7,130 bases of DNA from Pirellulaceae bacterium (GTDB lineage: Bacteria; Planctomycetota; Planctomycetia; Pirellulales; Pirellulaceae), in the NCBI GenBank assembly GCA_022448645.1, contig JAKVBZ010000155.1, positions 1 through 7,130 of the forward strand, read 5' to 3'. Each line of letters opens with the position of its first letter. Position 1 is the first letter of the stretch. Below, in pieces: positions 6,943 to 7,130 of the stretch. Both the position numbers and the translations under genes were made by a program. The notes beneath the pieces are model-generated. The model made no database searches and was not told the origin of the DNA. It saw only the letters and a list, made by a program, of their open reading frames with translations.

Positions 6943-7130
6943 ATGCGCACATCGTTTGTTGTTGTGATCGGGGCCGCCCTGTTGTGCTGGTGTGCTCCAG
7001 AACTCCACAGTGAAGAATGGCAACCCAAGAATCCACGCTTGTTGACCCGTTGGGCCAGTGAGATCAATCCCCAGCAGGTCCATGGAGAATACCCGCGTCC
7101 GCAGTTAGTCCGCGATTCGTGGAAAAATCT
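6943..7130 (+). CDS. secreted glycoside hydrolase family 2 (beta-galactosidase-like), N-terminus only
   Basis: Only 62 complete codons are visible; the frame is open to the window edge. The product begins with a Sec-type signal peptide: MRTS, then the hydrophobic FVVVIGAALLCW, with likely cleavage near LHS|EE (S23). No clear lipobox is seen, although C15 and C17 lie close to the hydrophobic core. The mature start carries LLTRWASEINPQ and HGEYPRPQLVRDSWKNL (48 to the edge). This matches, from memory, the opening of planctomycete GH2 proteins, where the EYPRPQxVR-x-W-x-NL block introduces the N-terminal jelly-roll sugar-binding domain. The catalytic residues lie beyond the window, so substrate and activity cannot be judged. 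The gene starts 83 bases after the DUF1501 stop codon on the same strand with no terminator between, so it is probably in the same operon. It links the operon to extracytoplasmic sugar or polysaccharide breakdown. Confidence 0.75.
   Translation, partial: MRTSFVVVIGAALLCWCAPELHSEEWQPKNPRLLTRWASEINPQQVHGEYPRPQLVRDSWKN

Overview
The window reads as chromosomal DNA of a planctomycete, most likely a marine member of the Pirellulales. The main evidence is a very large protein with the PSCyt1-PSCyt2-PSD1 (DUF1549/DUF1553) architecture, followed directly by a Tat-exported DUF1501 protein. This gene pair is a planctomycete hallmark. Base composition is roughly balanced, ribosome binding sites are often weak, and one non-coding gap is long, all of which fit that group. 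The taxonomic placement is inferred from gene families only.

Layout: all supported genes lie on the + strand. Positions 1-519 hold the 3' end of a gene for the cytosolic regulatory tail of a CPA1-type Na+/H+ (cation/proton) antiporter. Positions 520-1248 are a 729-base gap without a convincing gene. It holds a hairpin plus T-run that looks like an intrinsic terminator (715-743), several further inverted repeats, and a weak 51-codon small-ORF candidate with a good Shine-Dalgarno (1021-1176). Positions 1258-5403 encode a 1381-residue exported protein with two CxxCH motifs, a middle beta-rich region, a DUF1553 domain, and a LamG-like lectin fold that appears to be inserted into the DUF1553 C-terminus between two coiled-coil arms. 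Positions 5423-6859 encode the DUF1501 partner with a twin-arginine signal peptide. Position 6943 to the window edge holds the start of a secreted glycoside hydrolase family 2 (beta-galactosidase-like) protein.

Working together: the last three genes are closely spaced (19 and 83 bases) and probably form one operon whose products all act outside the cytoplasm. A putative c-type-heme protein with a carbohydrate-binding-like fold, a DUF1501 protein of the alkaline phosphatase/sulfatase-like superfamily, and a GH2 enzyme point to extracytoplasmic polysaccharide binding or degradation. The biochemical roles of the PSCyt/PSD1 and DUF1501 families are unknown, so this link is an inference. The antiporter gene appears to be a separate transcription unit. 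I found no RNA gene, mobile element, CRISPR array or phage feature, and no clear evidence of a wholly new system. The most distinctive items are the nested LamG/coiled-coil architecture and the structured long leader region.
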